Of a stretch of 18,824 bases of DNA, positions 10,117 through 18,824 are shown one piece after another. The first letter of the stretch is position 1; every line of letters starts with the position of its first letter. The stretch is from Temnopleurus reevesii (Eukaryota; Echinodermata; Echinoidea; Temnopleuroida; Temnopleuridae), in the NCBI GenBank assembly GCA_036244855.1, contig BQKZ01010205.1, forward strand, positions 1 through 18,824, written 5' to 3'. The translations under genes were made by a program, and so were the position numbers. The notes below the pieces were generated by a model. The model worked only from the letters and a program-made list of their open reading frames with translations. It was not told the origin of the DNA and searched no databases.

Positions 10117-10117
10117 A
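10072..10117. repeat. (GA)n microsatellite ending in a G run
   Basis: About eighteen GA dinucleotides followed by a G run, with scattered GAGA continuing to about 10137. Confidence 0.95.
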
Positions 10118-10682
10118 GCGAGAGATACAGAGAGAGATTGAGTTTTACGGCGTGTGTCATTCAAATTTGTATATTTATGCCAGGAGAAGAAGAGAGACGA
10201 AGCTGGACCTTTAACGTCACCATCCCAAAGAAGCGACCGGTGTTGGTACCCGCACCGCAGGAACCAACCAGAGTCACTTTATGAGTGCCCCGAACCATGC
10301 CGATGAATCATAAACCTTCCAAACACACACCCTATTTAAACGTATACACTAAACACCCGGGTACACATTTCAAATATGATTAACAGGAAAACGGTAAGAG
10401 GGCCCATATCAGACGAGTATTTCCCGCGTTTTCACTGGCGGAACGTCGGTTAAACAGCAGGCAATGGGGGAAGTCACATCTGCAGGCTTATCCTACCCGG
10501 CTTCCAAATTAAATGTATCTTAAATTTGAACAATGAACTAAAGATAAGTGTTTTGGTTCAGCAATGAATTTTAAAAAAGTGAGAATGAGAAAAATAATCT
10601 TCAAATTCGAAATTTCAAACAGAATATGACAGTAATAATTACAATTTAATGGTTTGAAATAGGTTCATCGTGATGAAGAATA
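10118..10682. other. Non-coding stretch with a GC-richer segment
   Basis: No gene recognised. The part around 10139-10310 (GTTTTACGGCGTGTGTCATTC, then GGACCTTTAACGTCACCATCC) is less AT-rich than its neighbours and reads like text I associate with dispersed repeats of marine invertebrates; this is a recollection, not a search result. The rest (10500-10682) is AT-rich and featureless. Confidence 0.4.
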
Positions 10683-10814
10683 ATTGAAGAGAGTTGATCA
10701 GTTGTATCACGATGTGTCTGATGAAGACTAGCAGTGCATGACAGCTGCCGAAACGTCACCCTACCTACCTTCTACGTCTACACATCGTGAGACAACTGAT
10801 CAATCCTCTTCAAT
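10683..10814 (+). ncRNA. Hammerhead-ribozyme-like element, type I topology
   Basis: All conserved catalytic-core elements of a hammerhead self-cleaving RNA are present in the right order. CTGATGA lies at 10718-10724 and GAAA at 10750-10753. Stem III is ACGT (10753-10756) pairing with ACGT (10774-10777) around a 17-nt loop, and the cleavage base C is at 10778. Stem I is a 35-nt inverted repeat, 10683-10717 with 10780-10814, with three mismatches. The open outer end of stem I makes it type I. Two defects are visible: an extra T at 10779 between the cleavage site and stem I, and a weak stem II (10725-10749; only GCAG/CTGC at 10731-10734 and 10745-10748 pair well). It may be a decayed copy. Hammerheads of this type are known from Penelope-like retroelements and retrozymes of animals; I see no accompanying reverse transcriptase. 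Confidence 0.72.
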
Positions 10815-11037
10815 AGGCAGGTTTACTTATTTATTCAAATTTATGTACTTTTCTTGCCCCTGAACGTAGTTACGTGGTATTCGTTAAACCATTCGATAAC
10901 AATGATACTACAATACTTGGAATCCAGTTTGCATACATTACTTGTTGCTATGTCGGGAAAGCCTCAGACAAGGTTTAGAACAACTTGGTGTTAAAGGTAT
11001 GCATAAAATATTCATCTATTCGTAAACCCGCCTATTG
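10811..11037. mobile_element. Short inverted-repeat element abutting the hammerhead-like sequence
   Basis: CAATAGGCAGGTTTAC at 10811-10826 is the inverted copy of 11022-11037 with one mismatch, and weaker similarity continues inward for about 20 bp. The 227-bp size and terminal inverted repeats fit a MITE. No target duplication is clear. Its first bases overlap the outer end of the hammerhead stem I, so the two may belong to one larger element. Confidence 0.5.
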
Positions 11038-11096
11038 ATTAAAATTTTGTTGATACGGTTTGATAGGAGGGTCGGATCAGTTTTTTGGTTTGACTG

Positions 11097-11111
11097 CCCC
11101 CCCCCCCCCCC
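11097..11111. repeat. C15 homopolymer
   Basis: Fifteen consecutive C; the exact length may be unreliable. Confidence 0.9.
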
Positions 11112-12670
11112 ATGAGTGTGAATGGGTGTAACAACCGCGGAGGCATCACCTCATCCCGAAGATTGATGATTTCAATTTGTGATGAGAATACTAAAGGCGT
11201 TTGGGGAAGAGATTAATGAGTCTACTCATTCACGTGTCACGGTATACTTGACCTCAGAGACATACCAAGGACTCATTCATTCATTGGAGAAAAGACCTAT
11301 AAAAAAGGAGGAACTTCTAAAAAAAAAACATCTCGCAGTATTATAAAGACAAAACCCGACACCTGAGTGAATAGCCAAATTAATAGCGAGTGTGAATTCA
11401 ACTTATATGATGGTGTTTCACTGTAAGCAACATGGACACAGAATTTGGACACAGTAGAAACATTTTATTTCAACATTCACAATAGCTACATGCCTACAGA
11501 CGAAATGGTCCACAAAGACAAAGTCAGGTCCCTGGGTTTGCAATCGATTTTTTTTTCATATTAGAAGCTCACTTGTGTATTATTTTATTGAAAATAAGTC
11601 AAAATTACTCTTAGACCGCAATTCGCATTTATTATTGCTGTACAAAGATTTGATCTTGAAGTTGATATCGTATGGTTACTAATAGCAGAATTATTGACTG
11701 AAAAAGAAGCTATAAAGTAATGAATTAGGTGTAATTAAATATCAACATCATGGAATTTCCAAAAGATTACTAATTGCAAAGATGTAGTGCCGTTTTTGGT
11801 AGGTGCATATGTTTATCTGTAGTCCTTCTTGCTTTCATTTTGCTCTCATATCCCCAACATTGACATCTCAGTGTTTTCTGCGTGGACAATAATGATAAAC
11901 GCGGGTAGGATAATATCCGTGAACTATTTACCCTCAATTCTGGCCATACAATCAATTTCCAATTTCGAGCTACAAACCAATGAAATCTACAACGACATAC
12001 CATCAAAACGATTGTTTTCATTTGAGCAAATGGGCGTATGTATGTTGATTTTCACTGTTTTATTGAAATTGGTTCGCGAAGAAACCGAGATAATATTATT
12101 TCGCCTCTAGAATTGTTGGGGCGGTGAAGTCCAAAATACATTCTCTGGGTTGGAAAAGTAAAGGTCAGAATTCGTTATAGTTAATGTGCACCCTGCCTTA
12201 TAACAAATATATTTAGAAATGTCCATCTCTATACGGTCTAGATAACATTTGATAATCACGTTGCAATAAACAAGCCTCTACTATATAACTTGAGTTATTC
12301 TCAATTTTCCGTTTAAAATCTGATTTAAGGAGTTGGATTTAGTCGTAAAATTTACATATATCACTGATCTTTTGTGAAAAATAAGTCCGTTCCCGGTATT
12401 TCATCCCTTAAAGTTGTCACAAAAATTAGGTCGCAAAGAGCGAAAGTCTTAATTTCCAGCTTTTAAGCCTACTTTCTCCCAAAAGATTAGTTTGAAATCA
12501 GACCATGTCACCTCATTCCATTATTTCCGTTTTCAAAATATCAGCTGGCGTAACGAGACATCAAAATCTTAAAGAAGATAGATTACGCATGCGCATAATT
12601 AGTGTCAATAGTCTCCTGCCCCCGATGACGGCCTTACTTTGGTCTCCTGTCAAAAAAAAAAACTTCTTGT
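11112..12670. other. AT-rich sequence, no recognised gene
   Basis: Open frames near 11770-12110 overlap on opposite strands and show no family features. No RNA gene, repeat family or exon is recognised. Confidence 0.55.
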
Positions 12671-12682
12671 GAAGAGTCAATT

Positions 12683-12874
12683 TGTCCGTGTTTTCACGAA
12701 GTGACGGGAGGGTATAGTTACACGAAATGACTTACAAATCCATTGAAACGTGTTCTTCTGTAGAATTAACACGTTGTTCGATAGGATGTCCGTTGAATCG
12801 GCGCTATGTTGGGATTTCTTTGTCTTCATATAACAATACCCTTTGGCTCCCGTCACTTCGTGAAAACACGGACG
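12683..12874. mobile_element. 192-bp MITE with 28-bp terminal inverted repeats and AATT flanks
   Basis: The left arm, 12683-12710 (TGTCCGTGTTTTCACGAAGT...GGGAG), is the inverted copy of 12847-12874 with only the outermost base different. AATT stands on both sides (12679-12682 and 12875-12878). Removing the element and one AATT leaves GAAGAGTCAATTGTAGCATGG, which closely matches GAAAAGTCAATCGTGGCATGG at the junction of the neighbouring tandem repeat (13032-13052). The insertion point is thus inside a repeat unit. The interior is non-coding. The superfamily is not assigned. Confidence 0.82.
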
Positions 12875-12878
12875 AATT

Positions 12879-13185
12879 GTAGCATGGACGGCATCGGGAT
12901 AGATTGATATGATGGGATGGGGCATGGATCCAGGGAGTGGTTGCTCAAAATGTCCTTAGCTATTCCCCTTCTTGCCAAGGTGTCTTGTGACATTCTCCGA
13001 ACGTAGACGTATAAATGAGTGTGTGGTTTGAGAAAAGTCAATCGTGGCATGGACGGCATCGAGATAGATTGAGATGATGGGCTGGGAAATGGAAGAATCC
13101 AGGGGCCGATTACTGGAAATGTCCTTCGCTATATCATCTTCTTGATGAGAGGCTCTTGTGCCATCCTCTCAACATAGACCTATCG
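12879..13185. repeat. Tandem duplication, ~165-bp unit, two copies
   Basis: GCATGGACGGCATCG recurs at 12882 and 13047. Each copy continues with a GATAGATTGA block, a GATCCAGGG/AATCCAGGG-like block, AAATGTCCTT and a C(A/G)A(A/C)(G/A)TAGAC block near the end. The MITE at 12683-12874 interrupts the left border of the first copy. Confidence 0.82.
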
Positions 13186-13399
13186 ACGTCTCTCTCTATG
13201 TGAAGACGTTGGCACAAGAAGTTCAGACGTATTGGTAAGAAACAACAACAAAAAAATAATCCATACAAGTTGATTAAACTTGTCTCAGACGGCTTGAATA
13301 TTAAACAAGTCAAGGAACAGCAGAATATAAATTGAAATAAGAGGGTGGTCACTTTCGCTCATTGTGTGTCTACGTACACCCTGACGTAGCAGCACCTGC

Positions 13400-14222
13400 A
13401 AGGACCGCAAAGTAAAATAAGTTTACGCTTGGCATACGCTTGTTCTACTCAAATTGATGTGTAACCGAAGTTTAGTTGGAATGGTGATGACTTCGTGATG
13501 TTAGGAAGACTTAGCCACCGGTCATGTCTCTGGGGATTGCCCAAGGTTTCGTCAACGCGAATTATGGCCACCATGTCATCGTCAGCCAAACATTTCCCTT
13601 CATATTTCTACTCTAACGGACAGCAAAATAAGATTGGTTTATATAAGCTGGGTAAACGCATGTTATACTCAAATTGTTATGTGACCGAGCATTTTAGAAT
13701 AAAAGTTCATATTAAATCTCGGGACGATATAGGAAGTCTATACATGCGGTCTTATCTGCGAGGAATCTCGGGAGGTTCGTCAACGGAAATCATGGTTACC
13801 ATGGCAGCATCAGTCAAACATTTCCCTTCATATTTCTACATTAAAGATTCGCAAAATGAAATAAATTTACGCTTGGTCATGTAGATATACGCTTGTTATA
13901 CTCAAAATGTTATGTGATCGAGCATTTTATGACCTCAGGACGTAAGGAAGTCCATGTTTACGGTCGTGTCTGCGAAGTATACCATGAGGTTCGGAAATCA
14001 TGGTTCCCCATGTCATCATCAGCAAAACATTTCTCTTCAGTTTTCTAATCTAAAGGGTCGCAAAATAAGATAAATTTACGCCGCGTATACGCTTTTTATG
14101 TGACCGAGCATTTTATATTGAAAGGTTCTGACCTCGGGAGTTAGGAAACCTTTGTATCCGGTCATGTCTGCGAAGAATCCCCCGAGGTTCGACAACGGAA
14201 CTCCTGGATACCATGCCAGGGG
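13400..14222. repeat. Tandem array, ~210-230-bp unit, four copies
   Basis: The landmark GCAAAATAAGATAAATTTACG or its variants occurs near 13407, 13623, 13851 and 14060 (periods about 215, 228 and 209). Each unit also contains TTATACTCAAATTGTTATG, TGTGACCGAGCATTTTA, a GTCATGTCTGCGAAGAATC-like block, GAGGTTCGTCAACGGAAATC and AAACATTTCCCTTCATATTT. The 129-codon plus-strand open frame at 13495-13884 is two units read through; its internal protein repeat (SSAKHFPSYFY and ASVKHFPSYFY) comes from the DNA repeat, and the later copies are not open in that frame. I do not call it a gene. Confidence 0.88.
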
Positions 14223-15277
14223 ATTATCCGCTGATCCCGGCAGATTAAGAAACGGCTGTGATTACCAGACTAAAAGGAATGCTTGGGGGATCAGCAAAAG
14301 ATAGGTTTAAGCAAAGGAGGACGAGGCCGCGTGGCGTCTACCGCACTTTCTAAGAAGTTGTAAGACCCAAGGGAAAGGAGATAAAAGTCGTCTAACTTAT
14401 TTTGATAGAATCGTCAAATCCGTCCCGACAAAACAAAATCAACTTCGGATGATCTCTCGCATGTTGCCGTTCTTGACTATATCTAACGTTTGAAAAAAAA
14501 ACGTAGCACATATATTTTGTTTCAAAATTAGGTGGTTGTCCAATTTCAAAGTTAGAATAAAAAATAAATCGTTCGTTATCTTTTTCTCTTGTGTATTTTG
14601 GATCAGTATTGGATGTATTTCAACAGTAATATACATTATCGTATTTCGATACAGGCAGTGTAGCTGCAAGTTCTTTAGGATAAATAAACTCCCAAAATGG
14701 ACTCTGCACATGTACCCTCTCCCCCGAAAAAAAGTCTTGCCATTTTATAAATCAGACATCTAGATAGACAAAAATGACAGCAAAAAAAATGCAATTTAAA
14801 ACACTAACGCCCAAACGATGATATTCAAGGCAAAAATATATTATAGATTTATAAATGTTTGGAATGGCAGCTGATTTTACATTTCATTTCAACTTGGCCT
14901 TGCCTCATGTACACCTTCTCAACCACAAGACATTCTAAATCAGGGCGAATCAATCAAAGATTAGGCAGGATTTTCTCATCAAAAGTTGTCATATTTTGGG
15001 AAAGAAGGATCAAATAATATGAAAAGAATACCCTTTTAGCCTAAGTCAAATAGAATAAAGGCATTAAACGATCATGACTCCATTTTTAGTGAAATCTTAT
15101 ATTCTTAACGTTCATATCCAGTGCAGATAGTAGTAGGATTAAGCAACAGCATTTAGAAACCTTTAATTGCATTTAAAGATAATAATTGAACTAGATAAGG
15201 AATGGGGCAACAATTCGTAAATCGACAACATGGTAATATGTTCTTGAGAATCAGGTTTCCAATTCAAATGATATTTG
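14223..15277. other. AT-rich sequence, no recognised gene
   Basis: Two opposed open frames overlap at 14439-14763 and neither has recognisable motifs. The rest is AT-rich with no RNA gene or repeat identified. Confidence 0.55.
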
Positions 15278-15427
15278 AACAGGAGATCATGGGTTCGATC
15301 GCCGGCTGAGTCATATCAAAGACTTATGAAAATGGGATAATCTGCCTTCTTGCCAGGCTGAAAGTGGTTGCCACGGGTGAAAAAAGACATATGATTAATG
15401 TTATTATCATTATCATTAACATTATTG
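15278..15427 (+). mobile_element. tRNA-derived SINE, 5'-degenerate (SURF1-like)
   Basis: A tRNA B-box region (CAGGAGATCATGGGTTCGATCG) is followed by CCGGCTGAGTCATATCAAAG, ACTTATGAAAATGGGATAA and CTGCCTTCTTGCCAGGC, and the element ends in an ATTATTATCATTATCATTAA-type tail at about 15397-15427. A tRNA-type internal promoter, a tRNA-unrelated body and a short-repeat tail in this order define a SINE. The body resembles what I remember of the sea-urchin SURF1 family; that match is from memory and unverified. The A-box half is not recognisable, so this copy is probably 5'-decayed. Confidence 0.65.
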
Positions 15428-15760
15428 TTTTTATATTTTCACTTTTTTCCCTTTAAAGCCACTATTTCATGCAAAAGGAAATTGAATTCGCTATCAAATA
15501 ATGGAGAAAAAAAATCGGCACTTCGACTCGAGTATGTCCTTGGAAATGCAATGATTCTAAAAACGATTTCCTTTCTAAATCGGCTATTTAGGCTAAACGT
15601 AAACAAAGCCAGCAAATGTAGACATTCGGGAATCAGACCGCGAGATAATCGCAAGATTCTTCCCATCATCCGAAATATGTTTAGACAATCCTGATTCCGG
15701 ATCGCATCCGTTCGTCCTCTTGAATCATGCCATGCGGTGAAGATTGGTATGAAAGTTTGT

Positions 15761-15800
15761 TGAGAAAGAAGAAGAAGGAGAAGAAGAAGGAGAAGGGGAA
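15761..15800. repeat. (GAA)n/(GGAGAA) microsatellite
   Basis: GAGAAAGAAGAAGAAGGAG followed by AAGAAGAAGGAGAAGGGGAA. Confidence 0.9.
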
Positions 15801-17010
15801 GTTTATGTCGAGTAATAATTAAACGTCATTTTAACTAATCGTCATGATAAGAAGTCTTCCGATTGTTTTGATGGCTTGGCTAGGAGTGGTGCCGCGTTTT
15901 GCGGGGATGAGTAGAGATGGGAAAAGAGGTGGTCTATCTTTTGTATTTCGTCTATAATGGGCAGATTTGGGCATAGTCTATCATGCAATATTTCTTGGAG
16001 AGTCTAAAATGTCAGGGGAAATAAAAAAAAACATATATATGTACAGTATGAAATCAAAGATCTGAGAATCTGACAAAAGTGAACAAATCCACAAGCAGGC
16101 TTTCACAATGATGCTAGTATGCCACAAAAATGAAACTTCCCTGTCATTCGGCAATCATCTCAGAATTCTGTTATTTTGCAGAATGAATGATAAGGATCTT
16201 GTGTGCATGAGCCATTGTATGTTTTGGATGTGAAAGTTGCTTATTTTTTGTCTCATGTTGATTTCACATAATGCTCCTTAAAATCTCCTCTTACATCTAG
16301 ATTTGTTCTAAACAAATATTGATACGTCTATGATTAAGATAATATCTTTGAAATAATGTTTTTGCGTTACACATTAATATGTGAAATAGTTAAAGCAGGG
16401 AGTTGTGTATGTTTTCTCCCGCAGCACTGCAAAATACGTACAATCTTTTACCTCACTTAAGAACTTTACTGTCTCAAAACCCTCCAAAATCAGTATTTTG
16501 ACACAAGACGACAGAGCCTTTCATTCTGTCATGATATTGGCATTAAAAGAAATAAAGAGACATTCGCCTTCTCCGTTCCCTTGAAATGCCTCTATCATTC
16601 TTCATGCGCTCCCAGTAGGGATAAAATGATGAAGCCCCCGTCACCTCCGGGGGCTCTGCGACAAACAAACACTATAATACGAGACAGAGAATGCTACTGT
16701 CAGCCCTTTTCTCGCGCATTCGATGCCGTTTGACAGTGCGCCTTCAATTGAAAAGATGTGATACCCAAGAGAGGCAACTCATACCATATCACTTTCATCA
16801 GTGTTCATCGCTCTGTCACTTCTTTCTAGAAATAATTAACGTCCAATCCCATCACTGTTGGCATTCTAGTCATATTCACACAGTCATTTATTCATATTAC
16901 GTGAGCGTAATCAATGCTTTGAGTCGAGGGAGAACCGATTATGGTGTCGTAATTATTGTGAGGGAGGAGGAGGGAGGGGGAAAATGACCAAATCTATTTC
17001 TACAATAAAA
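15801..17010. other. Non-coding stretch with one GC hairpin
   Basis: No gene recognised. The 98-codon plus-strand open frame at 16691-16987 has no domain, signal or splice context. AGCCCCCG at 16633-16640 pairs perfectly with CGGGGGCT at 16648-16655 around a 7-nt loop. The shape resembles a bacterial terminator but has no T run and sits in eukaryotic sequence, so I give it no function. Confidence 0.5.
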
Positions 17011-17785
17011 GTGTTACAGGGTGTCGCATAAAAATAAGAACTTGCCCGAGTCATAATCATTTCATGGAATAGTATACCATTAATCAGCACTTTCTGCGAA
17101 GCATTAATTCTGAAGGGATAACATTGCCCAATTCGTCAGTAAAAAGAACGTTTTGCAATCATAGTGTTACAGCCTGAGGGTGTCGCATGAAAAAGACCCA
17201 TAAAAACTAGCCCTATTCTTAATCAAGTGATGGAATATGACATCATCAAATTAACACTTTCTGTAGTGTATCAACTCTTAAGGTAGGGAATATATTGCCC
17301 AAATCCACCAACTTAGGCACTGCAAACGCTAGAAAGCACATTTTGCAATCAAAGTATTACAGGGTGTTGCATTAAAAACAGAATTCGCCCGAGTCTTAAT
17401 CAACTGATGGGATATTACTTCATCAAATTAACAATTCCTTATCACGTTAATTTGGAAGATAGGGATTATATTGCTCAAATTCACCAGCTTGGGCACTGCA
17501 AACGCTAAAAGGCACATTTTGCAATCAAAGCGTTAAAGGGTGTCGCATGAAAAAAACTCACTAAAACTCGCCTGATTCTTACTGATGAAATATAACATCA
17601 TCAAATGAACACTTTCTATGTTGCATTCATTCTGAAAATGGGTATTGCATTGCCCAATCCATCGGTTTAGGCACTAAAACATTATAAAGCACACTTTGCA
17701 GTCGCAGTGTAACAGGGTGTCCAATAAAAATAAAGAACCCATCGGATCTTTAATCAAGTGATCGAATATTACATCTTTATGATTA
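17011..17785. repeat. Tandem array, ~153-190-bp unit, about five copies
   Basis: GTGTTACAGGGTGTCGCAT and variants begin at 17011, 17164, 17354, 17530 and 17707. Each unit continues with a TAAAAA or TGAAAAA run, a CGCCCGAGTCTTAATCA-like block, ATGGAATAT..CATCA, TTAACACTTTCT, a TATTGCCCAA block, GGCACTGCAAACGCTA (in the middle copies) and CACATTTTGCAATCA. The unit start ACAGGGTGTC resembles terminal inverted repeats of some Tc1/mariner-type elements, but no partner inverted repeat is seen. I recognise no coding sequence. Confidence 0.88.
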
Positions 17786-17799
17786 ATGCTTGATTTAGT

Positions 17800-18385
17800 T
17801 TAAGGTCAACATAACTTGTTTTTCGTTAAACTAAAATAAATCAAACTAATCTAATTAAATGAAGGGCATACTAAAATTTTCATCTGTTTGCATTGGCTTG
17901 ATGCGCCCTGCAGTGAGTCGCGTCGCCCTGGGCCGTTTACTTGTGACTGTTTTCATTACTAAATCATGCATGCTTTCCAAATTATAAGTTTTTTCCGTTA
18001 AACTGAAACAAATCTTTCTGTCCCAATCTATTTTGATGAAGGATATGATTAAATTTTCATATGTTTACATTTTTCTTGGCCAGCCTGTATATGGTTTGAT
18101 GCGCCATGCACTGAGTCGCGTCGCCCTGGACCGTGTGCTTGCGACTGTTTTCATTACCTATCAAACATGTACGCTTTCCAAATTATAAGTTTTTACGTTA
18201 AACTAAACAAATCTTTCTGTCCCAATCTATTTAAATGAAGGGCATGATAGAATATTCATCTCTTTACATTTTTTCTTGGCCACCCTGTAAACGGCTTGAT
18301 GCGCCATGCACTGAGTCGCGTCGCCCTGGGCCGTTTGCTTGCGACTGTTTTCATTACCTATCATGCATGCTTTCCAACCCTCATC
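17800..18385. repeat. Tandem array, ~198-bp unit with a GC-rich core, three copies
   Basis: GAGTCGCGTCGCCCTGG starts at 17915, 18113 and 18313, giving periods of 198 and 200. Each unit has an AT-rich half (TAAGTTTTTTCCGTTAAACT, AAACAAATCTTTCTGTCCCA) and a GC-rich half (TTGATGCGCCATGCACTGAG through GGCCGT, then GCGACTGTTTTCATTACCTA). Copies two and three are nearly identical across the GC-rich core, more so than in the AT-rich part. The short minus-strand open frame at 18227-18424 is a shadow of this repeat. Confidence 0.88.
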
Positions 18386-18461
18386 ATCTCGGCTCATAAA
18401 TAAACATTCCCTCTCAATGTTCAACTCCTACCCCCTTCCTGCATTTACTTCTATACCTGCT

Positions 18462-18747
18462 CTCTAAACTCTTCCGATTGGGGGTACGTTCACACACGCC
18501 GGATTCAGATTGGGCGCACACCATTAGACCATCAAACTTATGCACATTGCAAAACAGGGCGTTTGTTTAAAAGCGAATCATTGCCAGCGTTATGCACTCT
18601 AAACTCTTCCGATTGGGGGGGGGGGGCACGTTCACATGGTGGAAGAGTTTAGATTTGGCATATACCATTATAGCATTAAAGGTAAGCACAATGCAAAATA
18701 GTGCATTGATGGATAAAAAGCGAATCATTGCCAGCGTATGCACTGCG
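18462..18747. repeat. Tandem duplication, ~135-bp unit, two copies
   Basis: CTCTAAACTCTTCCGATTGG starts at 18462 and 18597, and each copy ends with AAGCGAATCATTGCCAGCG. The second copy has an expanded G run (about 18615-18626) and contains GGAAGAGTTTAGATTTGG at about 18641-18658, an inverted version of the unit's own start, which can form a hairpin. Confidence 0.85.
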
Positions 18748-18809
18748 TATAGAGACTTCACAATTACGCACTGGTACGTATGATATACGTACCGTATATA
18801 ATACGCTGG
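18731..18809. repeat. Nested palindromes at the window end
   Basis: CCAGCGTAT at 18731-18739 pairs with ATACGCTGG at 18801-18809. Inside it, GTACGTAT at 18774-18781 pairs with ATACGTAC at 18785-18792 around the 3-nt loop GAT. This may be part of an inverted-repeat element whose extent is obscured by the right window edge. Confidence 0.65.
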
Positions 18810-18824
18810 CTCGTACGTTGAAGT

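Noticed and set aside
13495..13884. 129-codon plus-strand open frame with an internal protein repeat
   Set aside because: The internal repeat reflects the underlying tandem DNA array; later copies are not open in the same frame.
16633..16655. Perfect GC hairpin resembling a bacterial intrinsic terminator
   Set aside because: No T run follows, no gene precedes it and the window is eukaryotic.
16691..16987. 98-codon plus-strand open frame
   Set aside because: No recognisable domain, no splice signals and an ordinary length for chance in this composition.
17582..17610. A second CTGATGA motif as a possible hammerhead
   Set aside because: No GAAA core at suitable spacing and no enclosing stem; chance match inside a tandem repeat.
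1..18824. CRISPR arrays, because of the many direct repeats
   Set aside because: Repeat units are 126-230 bp, contiguous and divergent, without short identical repeats separated by unique spacers; the genome is eukaryotic.
9859..18824. Search for the first (signal-peptide) exon of the glutamate receptor on the minus strand
   Set aside because: No candidate combined a hydrophobic N-terminus, a phase-1 donor and receptor-like residues, so none is annotated.

Overview
This window looks like nuclear DNA of a marine deuterostome, most probably an echinoderm such as a sea urchin. It is AT-rich and full of microsatellites and tandem repeats. It carries tRNA-derived repeats, one of which reads like the SURF1-type SINEs I remember from sea urchins. 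Its only recognisable coding sequence is a single exon with clean splice signals. I see no operons, bacterial ribosome-binding sites, rRNA or CRISPR. The organism is an inference from repeat style and gene type, not a proven identification.

The one supported protein-coding feature is a 168-bp exon on the minus strand (9858 to 9691). It encodes the start of the amino-terminal ligand-binding domain of an AMPA/kainate-type ionotropic glutamate receptor. Lower coordinates are therefore the downstream intron and higher coordinates the upstream intron or 5' flank. I could not find the neighbouring exons, so most of the window is probably intronic or intergenic.

Layout. 1-2263: composite array of a ~126-bp short unit interspersed with a ~210-bp long unit; two long units carry the same ~130-bp palindromic MITE. 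2320-3048: a second array, ~140-bp unit. 3049-8370: AT-rich low-copy sequence with GA-rich and polypurine tracts and a 23-bp exact duplication around an N. 8371-8442: a degenerate tRNA-like sequence. 9124-9210: CA/TA microsatellite. 9519-9656: a MITE of the same family as those in the first array, with perfect TTAA flanks, ending 34 bp from the receptor exon. 10072-10117: (GA)n. 10683-10814: a sequence with the complete conserved core of a type I hammerhead ribozyme between 35-nt stem I arms. 10811-11037: an inverted-repeat element abutting it. 12683-12874: another MITE with 28-bp TIRs and AATT flanks, whose pre-insertion site can be reconstructed from a neighbouring repeat copy. 12879-13185, 13400-14222, 17011-17785, 17800-18385 and 18462-18747: five further tandem arrays, of 2, 4, 5, 3 and 2 copies. 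15278-15427: a tRNA-derived SINE. The window ends in nested palindromes.

The genes do not form a system: there is one exon of one neuronal receptor in a repeat-dense landscape. The most interesting items are the hammerhead-like ribozyme, the MITE family with intact target duplications (one copy very close to a splice donor), and two cases where an empty site shows the order of insertion and tandem duplication.
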